Below, piece after piece: positions 1-8,531 of a stretch of DNA of 64,000 nt (positions within the stretch are counted from its first letter, which is position 1; the number at the start of each line of letters is the position of its first letter). Both the position numbers and the translations under genes were made by a program. Origin of the DNA: Lacisediminimonas profundi (lineage in GTDB: Bacteria > Pseudomonadota > Gammaproteobacteria > Burkholderiales > Burkholderiaceae_D); NCBI RefSeq assembly GCF_008831265.1, contig NZ_VTTH01000001.1, positions 496,001-560,000 on the forward strand. The letters run 5' to 3'. Under the pieces are notes generated by a model, which worked only from the letters and a program-made list of their open reading frames with translations, had not been told where the DNA came from and did not search any database.

Positions 1-1111
1 AGGTGTTGACGACTTCCAGGTTGACCATGTGGCGGATCACGCCGAACTCGTCGGAGATGCCGTTCCCGCCCAGCATGTCGCGCGCCATGCGGGCTACGTC
101 GAGCGCCTTGCCGCAGGAATTGCGCTTCATGATCGAGGTAATGGAAGGATGGGCGCTGCCCTCGTCCTTCATCCGGCCCAGGCGCAGGCAGCCTTGCAGC
201 CCGAGCGTGATTTCGGTCTGCATGTCGGCCAGTTTCTTCTGGATCAGCTGGTTGGCAGCCAGCGGCTTGCCGAACTGCTTGCGATCCACCACGTACTGGC
301 GCGCGATATGCCAGCACGATTCCGCCGCACCCAACGCGCCCCAGGCGATGCCGAAGCGGGCCGAGTTGAGGCAGGTGAACGGGCCCTTCAGTCCGCGCAC
401 TTCCGGGAATGCGTTTTCTTCAGGGCAGAACACCTCGTCCATCACGATTTCGCCAGTGATCGAGGCGCGCAAGCCGAACTTGCCGTGGATGGCGGGAGCG
501 GTCAGGCCTTTCATGCCTTTTTCCAGGATGAAGCCGCGGATCGCGCCTTCGTCATCCTTGGCCCAGACCACGAACACGTCAGCGATAGGGGAATTGGAAA
601 TCCACATCTTGTTGCCGGAGAGCGAGTAGCCGCCGGCGACTTTCTTTGCGCGGGTCAGCATCGACGCCGGGTCGGAACCATGGTTCGGCTCGGTCAGTCC
701 GAAGCAGCCGATCCACTCGCCGGTGGCCAGCTTGGGCAGGAACTTGCGGCGCTGCTCTTCGGTGCCGAACTCGTAGATCGGCACCATCACCAGCGAGGAC
801 TGCACGCTCATCATCGAGCGGTAGCCGGAGTCGACCCGTTCCACTTCGCGCGCGATCAGGCCGTAGCAGACATAGTTCAGCCCAGGGCCGCCGTACTGTT
901 CCGGAATGGTCGGTCCCAGCAATCCCAGGTCACCCATTTCGCGGAAGATCGCGGGGTCGGTTTTTTCATGACGGAAGGCTTCCAGCACGCGGGGCTGCAG
1001 CTTGTCCTGGCAATAGGCGCGGGCAGCTTCCTTGACCATGCGTTCGTCGGCGGTCAACTGCTCGTCGAGCAGCAGTGGATCGTCCCAGTGGAATTGTGCT
1101 TTCTGTTTCAT
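1..1111 (-). CDS. gcdH: Glutaryl-CoA dehydrogenase, 3' end cut by window edge
   Basis: This is the FAD enzyme that oxidises and decarboxylates glutaryl-CoA to crotonyl-CoA, in the lower part of lysine, tryptophan and benzoate-type degradation (family knowledge). It starts at an ATG at 1111 behind a GGAG ribosome site and runs off the left edge. About 370 of an expected ~395 residues are visible. The N-terminus [19 protein letters not shown] and the block [15 protein letters not shown] are typical of GcdH rather than of other acyl-CoA dehydrogenases. The last visible residues, VNLEVVNT, lie just before the position of the catalytic Glu, so that residue cannot be checked. The dehydrogenase gene at 1230-2771 lies 118 bp upstream on the same strand, and its product works on the crotonyl-CoA branch, so one operon is likely. 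Confidence 0.92.
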   Translation of the reverse strand, partial: MKQKAQFHWDDPLLLDEQLTADERMVKEAARAYCQDKLQPRVLEAFRHEKTDPAIFREMGDLGLLGPTIPEQYGGPGLNYVCYGLIAREVERVDSGYRSMMSVQSSLVMVPIYEFGTEEQRRKFLPKLATGEWIGCFGLTEPNHGSDPASMLTRAKKVAGGYSLSGNKMWISNSPIADVFVVWAKDDEGAIRGFILEKGMKGLTAPAIHGKFGLRASITGEIVMDEVFCPEENAFPEVRGLKGPFTCLNSARFGIAWGALGAAESCWHIARQYVVDRKQFGKPLAANQLIQKKLADMQTEITLGLQGCLRLGRMKDEGSAHPSITSIMKRNSCGKALDVARMARDMLGGNGISDEFGVIRHMVNLEVVNT

Positions 1112-1229
1112 GTTGGCTCCGGATCAGGTTGTGCTGGTGGTGTGTCGGTTGGTTTGGCGATTGTGCAGATTGTGCCGATTTTGCAGCAATTGCACCGCTT
1201 GGTCTTGTTGGCCTGGCTCAGGCTTCCTC

Positions 1230-2771
1230 TCAGGCTTCCTGCTTGAGCAACGACAGTCCGAGCATGGCGCGCCGCTGCAGCCAGGCGCTGGGGCGATAGC
1301 GCCCGTCGCCATTGAGCTGGTCGAGATTGTTCAGTATGGTCACTACGGTATTGGCGCCCAGCAGGTCGCCCCAGGCGAGCGGCCCATGCGGATAGCCCAG
1401 GCCCAGCTTCACCGCATTGTCGATATCCTGCGGTTCCGCAATGCCCTGCTGCGCGATTTCGCAGGCGATATTGACGATGTGCGCGACCACCCGCTGGCAT
1501 ACCAGGCCGGTGCTGTCGCGGATCACGCTGACCAGGCAGCCGTTCAGGCCGAACAGGCCGCGTGCCATTTCCCGGTATTCCTCGCTGGTTGCCGGCGTCG
1601 TCATCACGACCCGGCGGCGGCTCATGTCGAACAGCGCGTCCACGCCAACGGTGCGGCTGCCGTCCAGGCCTTCGCGCGCGCAGCATTGCGTGGCGTCGTC
1701 ACCGAGCGGCGTCACGATGCACAGCGCATTGGCGCTCGGCCGTTCGCTGTCTTCCAGCAGCACGCCGGCAGCGCTGACCAGGGTCGCGATGCGCTCTGCC
1801 AGTTCCGGCCGCGCACGCGACAGCCAGACCGACGGCGGCAGCAGGGCGGAGGGCGCGGCTTCCGCTACGGTTTGCTTCTTGTTGTCGCTGTCGTAGCGAT
1901 AGAAACCCTGGCCCGTCTTGCGGCCCAGCATGCCGGCGCTGAGCATCGAACGCGTCAGCGGCTGCGGGCGGTAGCGCGGCTCCTCGTAGTATTGGTGGTA
2001 GATCGACTCCATCACCGGATGCGAGACGTCGACGCCGGTCAGGTCCATCAGTTCGCAAGGGCCGAGCTTGAAGCCGGCGCAGTCGCGCAGGATGTTGTCC
2101 AGGTTCTGCACGTCGGTGACATTGGCATACAGCACGCGCATGCCTTCGGTGCTGAAGCCGCGGCCGGCATGGTTGACGATGAAGCCCGGGGTGTCCTTGG
2201 CGCGCACTGCCGTGTGGCCCCAGTGGCGGCCGAGTGCCAGCAGGTAGTCGACCACGGCCGGATCGGTGCGCAGGCCGCCGATGACTTCCACCAGCTTCAT
2301 CAGTGGCACCGGATTGAAGAAGTGGAAGCCACCCACCCGTTCCGGTCGCGTCAGCCCGGCGGCGATCGAGGTCACCTGCAGCGAAGACGTATTGGAGGCG
2401 AGGATGGCGTCCGGGCCGGCGATGCCTTCCAGTTGTGCGAACAGCGCTCTCTTGATGGCCAGGTCTTCGACGATCGCCTCGATCACCACATGGCAGCCGG
2501 ACAGGTCTTCAATCCGATCGCAGGTGAGGATGCGGGCCGCAGTACTGTCGGCCCGGGCCTGATCCAGCCGTCCTTTTTGCAGCAGCATCGTGAAGGTTTC
2601 CAGCAAGCCGTCACGCGCGGCCGATGCGGCGCCGGGGCGGGCATCGAACATGCGCACCTGCGCGCCGGCGAGCGCGGCGATTTGTACGATGCCGCGTCCC
2701 ATGACGCCACAACCGACTACGCCGACTACCAGGTCAGGCGACGTTACCGCGGGAAGGAAAGATGCTTGCAT
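1230..2771 (-). CDS. 3-hydroxyacyl-CoA dehydrogenase, two-domain (PaaH-like)
   Basis: An NAD-dependent dehydrogenase of 513 residues that oxidises 3-hydroxyacyl-CoA to 3-oxoacyl-CoA. The Rossmann motif GCGVMG is at residues 20-25, and the active-site block GFHFFNPVPLMKLVEVI follows in the first half. A second 3HCDH C-terminal domain fills the last ~110 residues, containing LGYPHGPLAWGD. Bacterial PaaH/PaaC-type enzymes of about 500 residues have this duplicated C-terminal domain, while simple Hbd proteins are ~280. I chose the ATG at 2771 because AGGAG precedes it and the homologous sequence begins there. Its promoter and two palindromic sites lie upstream at 2854-2949. It is probably co-transcribed with gcdH. 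The exact substrate is not shown by the sequence. Confidence 0.9.
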   Translation of the reverse strand: MQASFLPAVTSPDLVVGVVGCGVMGRGIVQIAALAGAQVRMFDARPGAASAARDGLLETFTMLLQKGRLDQARADSTAARILTCDRIEDLSGCHVVIEAIVEDLAIKRALFAQLEGIAGPDAILASNTSSLQVTSIAAGLTRPERVGGFHFFNPVPLMKLVEVIGGLRTDPAVVDYLLALGRHWGHTAVRAKDTPGFIVNHAGRGFSTEGMRVLYANVTDVQNLDNILRDCAGFKLGPCELMDLTGVDVSHPVMESIYHQYYEEPRYRPQPLTRSMLSAGMLGRKTGQGFYRYDSDNKKQTVAEAAPSALLPPSVWLSRARPELAERIATLVSAAGVLLEDSERPSANALCIVTPLGDDATQCCAREGLDGSRTVGVDALFDMSRRRVVMTTPATSEEYREMARGLFGLNGCLVSVIRDSTGLVCQRVVAHIVNIACEIAQQGIAEPQDIDNAVKLGLGYPHGPLAWGDLLGANTVVTILNNLDQLNGDGRYRPSAWLQRRAMLGLSLLKQEA

Positions 2772-2853
2772 TGCGTTTGACTCCTGATTCTGCTTTGGAC
2801 TGGTCGGATGCCGATTCGTGCGGCCCGGCGACGGCTCTGAATCGCAAGCGAAT

Positions 2854-2870
2854 GTTCTGCACTGCGGAAC
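2854..2870. promoter_or_regulatory. Palindromic operator candidate 1 (IclR type)
   Basis: The 17-bp sequence GTTCTGCACTGCGGAAC is an inverted repeat with one mismatch, and it nearly equals the perfect copy at 2933-2949. It lies just downstream of the predicted start site of the minus-strand dehydrogenase gene. The divergent IclR gene at 3123 makes that regulator the natural candidate ligand (inference). Confidence 0.6.
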
Positions 2871-2887
2871 CTGAAATTGACGGTGGC

Positions 2888-2916
2888 ACTGTAGTTCTTT
2901 CATTGCGCAGTGTCAA
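2888..2916 (-). promoter_or_regulatory. Sigma-70 promoter of the dehydrogenase/gcdH operon
   Basis: On the minus strand, TTGACA (2911-2916) is followed after exactly 17 bases by TACAGT (2888-2893). The -35 box matches consensus fully and the -10 matches four of six bases. Transcription would start near 2881, about 110 bases before the ATG at 2771. The two 17-bp palindromes flank this promoter, one upstream of the -35 box and one downstream of the start site. Confidence 0.6.
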
Positions 2917-2932
2917 GAAATTGACAAACCAT

Positions 2933-2949
2933 GTTCTGCAATGCAGAAC
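2933..2949. promoter_or_regulatory. Palindromic operator candidate 2 (perfect 17-bp palindrome)
   Basis: GTTCTGCAATGCAGAAC has 8-bp arms that match perfectly around a central A. Its centre lies 79 bp from that of the related site at 2854-2870. The rest of the 351-bp gap between the two start codons (2772-3122) shows no further feature. Confidence 0.65.
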
Positions 2950-3122
2950 TGAAAGATTGATTTCCGCAAGCGCCTGTGCCAGTATCCTCGCCTTCTACCT
3001 GAGAGGAACACCATGACACAACACGCGGCTACCGGCTTGTCCGGCCGCATGGACCAATCATGCATGCGCCGGGCGCTGCTGGCGCCAGCACATATTGCGG
3101 CCGATGCCAGCAGGGCGGTGTC

Positions 3123-3944
3123 ATGACCGGACCATTGCTGCCCGGCGGGAGCCAGGGGCCAGGCGCGCCAGCCGGCGCTTCGAACGCCAAGGAAGACCGG
3201 CATTTCGTCACCGCGCTGGCGCGCGGTCTCGAACTGCTTTCCTCGTTCCGCTCGGGCGAGCGGCTGCTCGGCAACCAGGAGCTGGCCGAGCGCACCCGCC
3301 TGCCGAAGTCCACCGTGTCGCGCATGACTTACACCCTGACCAAGCTTGGCTACCTGCAGTACGACGAACTGATCGGCAAATACCGGCTGGGCACCGCGGC
3401 GCTGTCGCTGGGCAGCGCGATGTTGTCCAGGCTCGACATACGGCAGTTCGCGCGGCCGATGATGCAGGAAATCGCGGATTTTTCGCGAGCCACGGTATCG
3501 CTCGGCATACGCGACCGGCTCAACATGATTTATGTGGAAAACTGCCGCAGCCAGTCGGCACTGACGCTGCGGCTCGATGTCGGCGCCCGTATTTCCATCA
3601 CCCAGACCGCGATGGGCCGGTCCTACCTGGCCGAGGTGTCGGCCAGCGAACGCAATGAAATACTGGAGCGGGTGCGCGAGCAGGAACCGGCGTCCTATCC
3701 GGCCGCACTGGAACGGGTCCAGCAATCGATGGAGGAAATGCGTACGCTCGGCTGCTGCACATCCTTCGGCGACTGGCAGCCCGACGTCAATGCGATCGCA
3801 GTCGCTTTCCGCCCGGCCAAAGGTGCGGTGCTGTCGCTCAACTGTGGCGGTCCGTCGTACACGCTGACGCCATCGTTCCTGCTCGACGAAGTGCGGCCGC
3901 GGCTGCTGGAGGTGGCGGAGCGGCTGCGCCACCCGCTGTTCTGA
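3123..3944 (+). CDS. IclR-family transcriptional regulator
   Basis: A 273-residue regulator. An N-terminal winged helix-turn-helix (NQELAERTRLPKSTVSRM) is followed by the IclR effector domain. The DNA-binding start HFVTALARGLELLSSF is typical of the family. The ATG at 3123 follows a weak AGGGCGG site; an in-frame ATG at 3060 would add 21 low-complexity residues and is less likely. It is divergent from the 3-hydroxyacyl-CoA dehydrogenase gene, and two similar 17-bp palindromes lie between them. I therefore infer that it controls that operon and possibly itself. The ligand is unknown; IclR proteins in this setting usually sense aromatic acids or their CoA-pathway intermediates. Confidence 0.88.
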   Translation: MTGPLLPGGSQGPGAPAGASNAKEDRHFVTALARGLELLSSFRSGERLLGNQELAERTRLPKSTVSRMTYTLTKLGYLQYDELIGKYRLGTAALSLGSAMLSRLDIRQFARPMMQEIADFSRATVSLGIRDRLNMIYVENCRSQSALTLRLDVGARISITQTAMGRSYLAEVSASERNEILERVREQEPASYPAALERVQQSMEEMRTLGCCTSFGDWQPDVNAIAVAFRPAKGAVLSLNCGGPSYTLTPSFLLDEVRPRLLEVAERLRHPLF

Positions 3945-4010
3945 GGCGAAGCCTGATCCGGCGTGCCCATGGCCGGCGCAGATGCTTTTGCCACCACCGA
4001 TTCTCCTGCG

Positions 4011-4430
4011 CTATCCGACCTGGATGTCGCGTCTCTTGGCCGTAGCCGATGGCAGCACCTGATCGAGCGCGCCGAGCCGGTCGCTGAATTCGCCGCAGGC
4101 CCGCTCGATCTCGGCCAGGCGCTGTTGCCAGTCCGCCGGAACCAGTTCGTCGCAAGCGCAGGCGGTTTCCAGTGCCCGGCACAGCGCCGCTGCCTCGGCG
4201 GCGCCAAGCGATGCGCTGGAACCGGCCAGCCTGTGGGCGGCGCCGGCCAGCATGACGTGCCCACCCATCAATGCCGCCTCCTTCATCGCCGCCATCCGAC
4301 CGGGGAGCGAGGAGCGGTACTCATTGGCGATGGCAGAGAGGCGCGGGCCGAAGGTGGCAAGCAGCTCGCTCAGCCGGTCGTTTTCGTTGGTTGAAGGCCC
4401 CGAGCTGGCCCTTGCTGTGCCATCAGTCAA
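4011..4430 (-). CDS. Hpt (histidine phosphotransfer) domain protein
   Basis: A 139-residue single-domain protein. The helical motif AHRLAGSSASLGA carries the phosphorylatable His in the form expected for Hpt domains (H-K/R-L-x-G-S-S). It would relay phosphate between a hybrid kinase and a response regulator in the cytoplasm, but no kinase or receiver gene is nearby. The start is a TTG at 4430, supported by AAGGGG five bases upstream and by a TTGA overlap with the stop of the preceding gene. That overlap implies translational coupling to the unknown protein at 4427-5308, which is the best clue to its partner. Confidence 0.8.
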   Translation of the reverse strand: MTDGTARASSGPSTNENDRLSELLATFGPRLSAIANEYRSSLPGRMAAMKEAALMGGHVMLAGAAHRLAGSSASLGAAEAAALCRALETACACDELVPADWQQRLAEIERACGEFSDRLGALDQVLPSATAKRRDIQVG

Positions 4431-5308
4431 TTGCGCCCCTTTTTTGTAGACGAAGTGTCAACTTCATCATAGCGTCTAATTGCCTGAAATGGTGCCGGTT
4501 CGAAAGACAAAATCAAGGCCTTGCGGTAAAACCGCCAACACTTTTGCAGAAAATCAAGAATGTCAGGATTGCTTCCAGCCGACTGGTGACTCCAGACCGG
4601 CTGGCTGCGGTCGAGGTGGCCCAGTCGGCGCGACTGGACGTTGAACGCCTGCAGCGGCAAGCGGCAAGCCCGGTAGTGTCCGCTCTGTTCCGGATGCATG
4701 GGATCGCTGGTGAAGAATAGCCATTCGTCGATGAATGCCGATTGCAGCCGCTCAAGTTCGTGCCGTAGCAGTTCGGGTACCGGGCAGCGGATTTCCTGCT
4801 CCGACGGCGGCATTTCACGCCGCCACTGGCCATATACGTCATCTTCCACGCTGCAAAACAGGGATGTCGCGTGATCCGAGTAAAAATTCTCGATCATGAA
4901 AAATGCAGCGCCATACCGTGCACGTTTCGCCTGCGCATACCAGCCGAATACATCCGAGCGATGTTCGATATAGAACAGCGCCGAAATCCCCGCCTGGATC
5001 GGCACCGGGTGCGAATGAACCGGATGGGGCGCGTAGCGGATGAGGTGTTTTGGCTGCATGCGAAGGAGTACGCAAGATGAGGCCTGCCGGGTTTGTCTGG
5101 TAGACCGCTGATCGGGCAGGGCGTTCATGGATGCGTTCCGAAGCATTGCCGGAATTGTGCAACTACGGATGAAATGAGCATTCATCGACCGCTCGAAATC
5201 CTGGTTCCGGCATGGCGAATGCGCTGACCGGGCCAGAATTTCGATCGGCTCCGGCGTCGCGCCTGCCTGTCCGGTCGATATGCCGGTGCCATCGGTCGTT
5301 ATAATCAT
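4427..5308 (-). CDS. Unknown protein, coupled to Hpt gene
   Basis: I do not recognise this protein (up to 293 residues). The C-terminal ~210 residues look like a folded soluble domain rich in aromatic residues, including GISALFYIEHRSDVFGWYAQ and LQSAFIDEWLFFTSDP. There is no signal peptide or membrane segment. Its stop overlaps the TTG start of the Hpt gene by four bases, so it is almost certainly expressed. The start is uncertain. The ATG at 5308 has AGGTGAAG upstream but leaves only 24 bp to the divergent start at 5333. ATGs at 5185 or 5059 would give shorter forms and more room for promoters. The first ~80 residues have a poorer composition, which favours a later start. A role linked to phosphorelay signalling is only inferred from the coupling. 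Confidence 0.6.
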   Translation of the reverse strand: MIITTDGTGISTGQAGATPEPIEILARSAHSPCRNQDFERSMNAHFIRSCTIPAMLRNASMNALPDQRSTRQTRQASSCVLLRMQPKHLIRYAPHPVHSHPVPIQAGISALFYIEHRSDVFGWYAQAKRARYGAAFFMIENFYSDHATSLFCSVEDDVYGQWRREMPPSEQEIRCPVPELLRHELERLQSAFIDEWLFFTSDPMHPEQSGHYRACRLPLQAFNVQSRRLGHLDRSQPVWSHQSAGSNPDILDFLQKCWRFYRKALILSFEPAPFQAIRRYDEVDTSSTKKGRN

Positions 5309-5332
5309 GTTTCTTCACCTATTACTATCCCG

Positions 5333-6343
5333 ATGAAACTTGCGACACTGAAAGACGGCACCCGCGACGGCCAGCTGGCTGTCGTCTCCCGCGACCTGAA
5401 GCAGGCGGTGATTGCCGACGGTATCGCGCCGACCTTGCAACGCGCGCTGGATGACTGGAAATTCATCGGCCCCCAGCTGGAGCAGTTGTACGAAGATCTG
5501 AACGGGGGCCGCGCCGGCCACAGTTTCGATTTCGACCCGGCGCGTTGCATGGCGCCGCTGCCGCGTGCCTATCAGTGGGCCGACGGTTCCTCCTATGTCA
5601 ACCATGTCGAACTGGTGCGTCGCGCGCGCAATGCCGACATGCCGGATTCGTTCTGGCACGATCCCCTGATGTACCAGGGCGGCTCCGACGATTTCCTGGG
5701 TCCGACCGACGACATCGAATGCATTTCCGAGGACTGGGGCATTGATTTCGAAGGCGAGGTTGCCGTCATCACGGGCGATGTCGGCATGGGCGTCGGGCCC
5801 GATGCCGCAGAAGACGAGGTTCGCCTGCTGATGCTGGTCAACGACGTCTCGCTGCGCAACCTGATTCCGGCCGAACTGGCCAAGGGGTTCGGCTTCCTGC
5901 AGTCCAAGCCCGCGACCAGTTTTTCGCCGGTCGCCATCACGCCGGATGAACTGGGCGGCGCATGGCAGGACGGCAGGGTGCACCTGCCGCTGCGCGCCAC
6001 CTGGAATGGCGTGCTGGTCGGCAAGCCCGATGCGGGCGCCGACATGGTGTTCAGCTTTCCGCAACTGATTGCCCATCTTGCGAAAACGCGCAATGTCCGC
6101 GCCGGTTCCGTGATCGGTTCAGGCACCGTGTCGAACAAGGAATCGGCACGTGGCTATACCTGCATCGCCGAGAAGCGGGCGCTTGAAATGATCGCCGATG
6201 GCGAGCCGAAGACCCCGTTCATGAAGTTCGGCGACACGATACGCATCGAGATGCTGGACGCCAACGGCAAATCCTTGTTTGGGGCGATCAGCCAGAAGGT
6301 GGTGCAGAAACACGTCCAGAAGCTCGTCCATAAGCGCCACTGA
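5333..6343 (+). CDS. Fumarylacetoacetate hydrolase family protein
   Basis: A 336-residue FAH-fold enzyme that hydrolyses C-C bonds in acylpyruvate or fumarylacetoacetate-type substrates, with a divalent metal. The N-terminus MKLATLKDGTRDGQLAVVS and the metal-site regions (IDFEGEVAVITGDV and later GSGTVSNKE) fit the FahA-like branch common in Burkholderiales. The start at 5333 is conserved in that branch, although no good ribosome site precedes it. The binding-protein gene follows after 43 bp and is probably in the same operon. Fumarylacetoacetase proper and acylpyruvase activity cannot be told apart here. Confidence 0.88.
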   Translation: MKLATLKDGTRDGQLAVVSRDLKQAVIADGIAPTLQRALDDWKFIGPQLEQLYEDLNGGRAGHSFDFDPARCMAPLPRAYQWADGSSYVNHVELVRRARNADMPDSFWHDPLMYQGGSDDFLGPTDDIECISEDWGIDFEGEVAVITGDVGMGVGPDAAEDEVRLLMLVNDVSLRNLIPAELAKGFGFLQSKPATSFSPVAITPDELGGAWQDGRVHLPLRATWNGVLVGKPDAGADMVFSFPQLIAHLAKTRNVRAGSVIGSGTVSNKESARGYTCIAEKRALEMIADGEPKTPFMKFGDTIRIEMLDANGKSLFGAISQKVVQKHVQKLVHKRH

Positions 6344-6386
6344 TTTTCACCCGATTTTTTTACCATTCATCCTAGTCAGGAAAGCC

Positions 6387-7559
6387 ATGCTACCGAAGCA
6401 CCTCTGCCGCATTGCCGGCGCCTCTGCCATCTCGCTCGCCGCTGTCCTTGCCGCCGCCCCTGCAGCGGCGCAGATCAAGATCGGCATCAGCATTTCCACC
6501 ACCGGTCCGGCCGCCTCGATCGGGGCGTCGACGAAAAATGCGGTGCTGCTGTGGCCCAAGGAAATTGCCGGTCAGAAGGTCGAGTACATATTGCTCGACG
6601 ATGCCTCCGACGTGACCAATGCAGTGCGCAATGTGCGCAAGCTGACCACCGAACAGCATGTCGACGTAGTGGTCGGTCCCAATACCACGCCCAATGCGCT
6701 GGCCATGCTCGACGTGATTGCCGAGGCACAGACGCCGATGGTGACGCTGGCAGCTTCCGCATCGATCGTCGAACCGGTCGACGCCAAGCGGGCATGGGCG
6801 TTCAAGATGCCGCAGAACGATACCCACATGTCCACCATCCTGACGCAGTCCATGGCCGATTCCGGCATCAAGACGGTTGGCTTCATCGGCTTTGCCGACG
6901 CCTATGGTGAAGGCTGGTGGCGCGAGTTTTCCAAACTGGCTGAACTGCGCAAGCTGCGCATCGTTGCCAGCGAACGCTATGCGCGCAACGACACCAGCGT
7001 GACCGGCCAGATCCTGAAGATCATGTCGGCCAAGCCGGACGCCGTGCTGATCGCCGCTTCTGCAACGCCTGCGGTACTGCCGCAAAAGACCCTGGTCGAG
7101 CGCGGCTACAAGGGAAAAATTTACCAGACTCACGGCATCGGTACGCTCGATTTCCTGAAAGTGGGCGGCAAGGATGTGGAGGGCACCCTGTTCCCGACCG
7201 GACCCGCAGTGGTGGCGAGGGGCCTGCCCGACAACAACCCGGTGAAGAAGGTCGCGCTGGAGTTCACCCGCAAGTATGAAGCCGCCTATGGCGCCGGCAC
7301 CACGACCCAGTTCGCGGGCGACGCTTGGGGTGCGTACATGCTGATCGCGAATGCGGTGCCGCAGGCGCTGAAGACCGCCAAGCCCGGCACTAGAGAATTC
7401 CGCGCGGCGCTGCGCACGGCGATCGAGAACACGACCAACCTGACGGTTCCGCAGGGTGTGATCAACATGACGCCGAAAGATCACGTCGGCCTGGATCAGC
7501 GTTCGCGGGTCATGGGGCGGATTACGGGGAACAAGTTTACGTATGCGTTTGGGGGGTAA
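6387..7559 (+). CDS. Periplasmic binding protein, branched-chain amino-acid ABC type
   Basis: A 390-residue type I periplasmic binding protein (Peripla_BP_6/LivK-like). It has a clear Sec signal peptide (LCRIAGASAISLAAVLAAAPAAAQ), and the mature protein begins IKIGISISTTGPAASIGAS. The ATG at 6387 follows TCAGGAAAG. No permease or ATPase genes accompany it, so it must use a transporter encoded elsewhere. It lies 43 bp after the FAH-family gene, which suggests uptake of an aromatic or related acid rather than an amino acid (inference). A perfect 13-bp stem-loop lies immediately after the stop codon. Confidence 0.9.
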   Translation: MLPKHLCRIAGASAISLAAVLAAAPAAAQIKIGISISTTGPAASIGASTKNAVLLWPKEIAGQKVEYILLDDASDVTNAVRNVRKLTTEQHVDVVVGPNTTPNALAMLDVIAEAQTPMVTLAASASIVEPVDAKRAWAFKMPQNDTHMSTILTQSMADSGIKTVGFIGFADAYGEGWWREFSKLAELRKLRIVASERYARNDTSVTGQILKIMSAKPDAVLIAASATPAVLPQKTLVERGYKGKIYQTHGIGTLDFLKVGGKDVEGTLFPTGPAVVARGLPDNNPVKKVALEFTRKYEAAYGAGTTTQFAGDAWGAYMLIANAVPQALKTAKPGTREFRAALRTAIENTTNLTVPQGVINMTPKDHVGLDQRSRVMGRITGNKFTYAFGG

Positions 7560-7566
7560 CCTTCCT

Positions 7567-7606
7567 CTTGCTACGGCCGTCGTGATTGCTTTTCGGCCGT
7601 AGCAAG
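7567..7606 (+). terminator. Stem-loop after the binding-protein gene
   Basis: CTTGCTACGGCCG and its exact reverse complement flank a 14-base loop, eight bases after the stop codon at 7559. The 13-bp stem is very stable but has no T-run after it. It is either a Rho-independent terminator of atypical form or a 3'-end stabiliser. Confidence 0.55.
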
Positions 7607-7632
7607 CGCGTCAGCGGCCGACTGACTTTGTA

Positions 7633-8469
7633 GCTCCCTCCCCTTGAAAGCTGAATATTACTCATAACCGTAGGTGAGTGGTTTTGTGGTTTGGTGGTTC
7701 TCTGGCTTGCGGGTGGTGTGGCTGGGTTTGATGGCTGTGGTTGTGAAGCCGGGAGACACCCCGGCGGGTGTGTCCCTTTCTTTTCAAAAAGAAAGGAACC
7801 AAAGAAAACACCGTCAAAACCCACTTGGCCAACGCCCGCCTCGGTAGCCAACCAGACTCGGATGTCTGGGCCGAACCAGTGCGACCTTCGCGAGGAAGGT
7901 CCTGCCACACGTTCGCCTCTGACCGGGATCAGCCAACCCGCTTCAATGCCGCCGACCGCACACTACCGCTCGTTGACTCCCAATTATTTTCGAAGTCGCT
8001 AATTGGCTCTTGAGGTCGGGTTTTCAGGGGACGAACAATTCAGGCGATTTTCTCCAGTACGACGCTGCCTATCTTGAACAGATCCCCTCCGTGGCCTGTT
8101 TGAAGCTTCGAAAAACATTAAGAGTCAACGGTGCGCTGGGCATCGGTATAAGACACTTCATGGGGTTGGCTGATTAGGTAAGGGGGACACAGCCGAGGGA
8201 TCATCACTCGCGAACGTCGCACTGGATTAGCCCAGACATCCGAGTCTGGTTGGCAATCGGGCCCGCCGTTGGCCAAGTGGGTTTTGACGTCTTTTCTTTG
8301 GTTCCTTTCTTTTTCTAAAAGAAAGGAACACACCCGCCGGGGTGTCTCCCGGCTTCACAACCACAGCCATCAAACCAAGCCACACGACCCGCAAGTCAAA
8401 AGCCGCAGAACCACCAAACCACTCACCCACGGTTATGGGTAATGATCAGCCCTTGAACGGGAGGGAGCG
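7633..8469 (+). repeat. Composite inverted-repeat element, copy 1
   Basis: The gap 7560-8531 is almost filled by one structure. A left arm (about 7633-7985) and an inverted right arm (about 8118-8469) surround a ~130-bp centre. Each arm carries, from outside inwards, a GCTCCCTCCC-type end, CATAACCG.GGTGAGTGG, ACACCCCGGCGGGTGT, a CCTTTCTTTT/AAAAGAAAGG hairpin, CCAAAGAAAACACCGTCAAA, and CCAACCAGACTCGGATG. The arms diverge for ~75 bp, then meet again at CGTTGACTC. The centre contains TAATTGGCTCTTGAGG and GAACAGATCCCCTCCG. A homologous element in reverse orientation lies at 30486-31258. Short open frames across it match in several copies, but I regard them as chance readings of a non-coding repeat. 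Confidence 0.8.
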
Positions 8470-8531
8470 TTCGTGGCGTGCGCCGTTCTGCGCCGGTCTG
8501 CGCTAGCCCCCCCACCTGCAAGCCATTGCCG

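Noticed and set aside
7768-8333. Short open frames of the type CPFLFKKKGTKENTVKTHLA in both composite repeats
   Set aside because: They occur in every arm in either orientation, lack ribosome sites, and sit on hairpins. I treat them as chance readings of a non-coding repeat.
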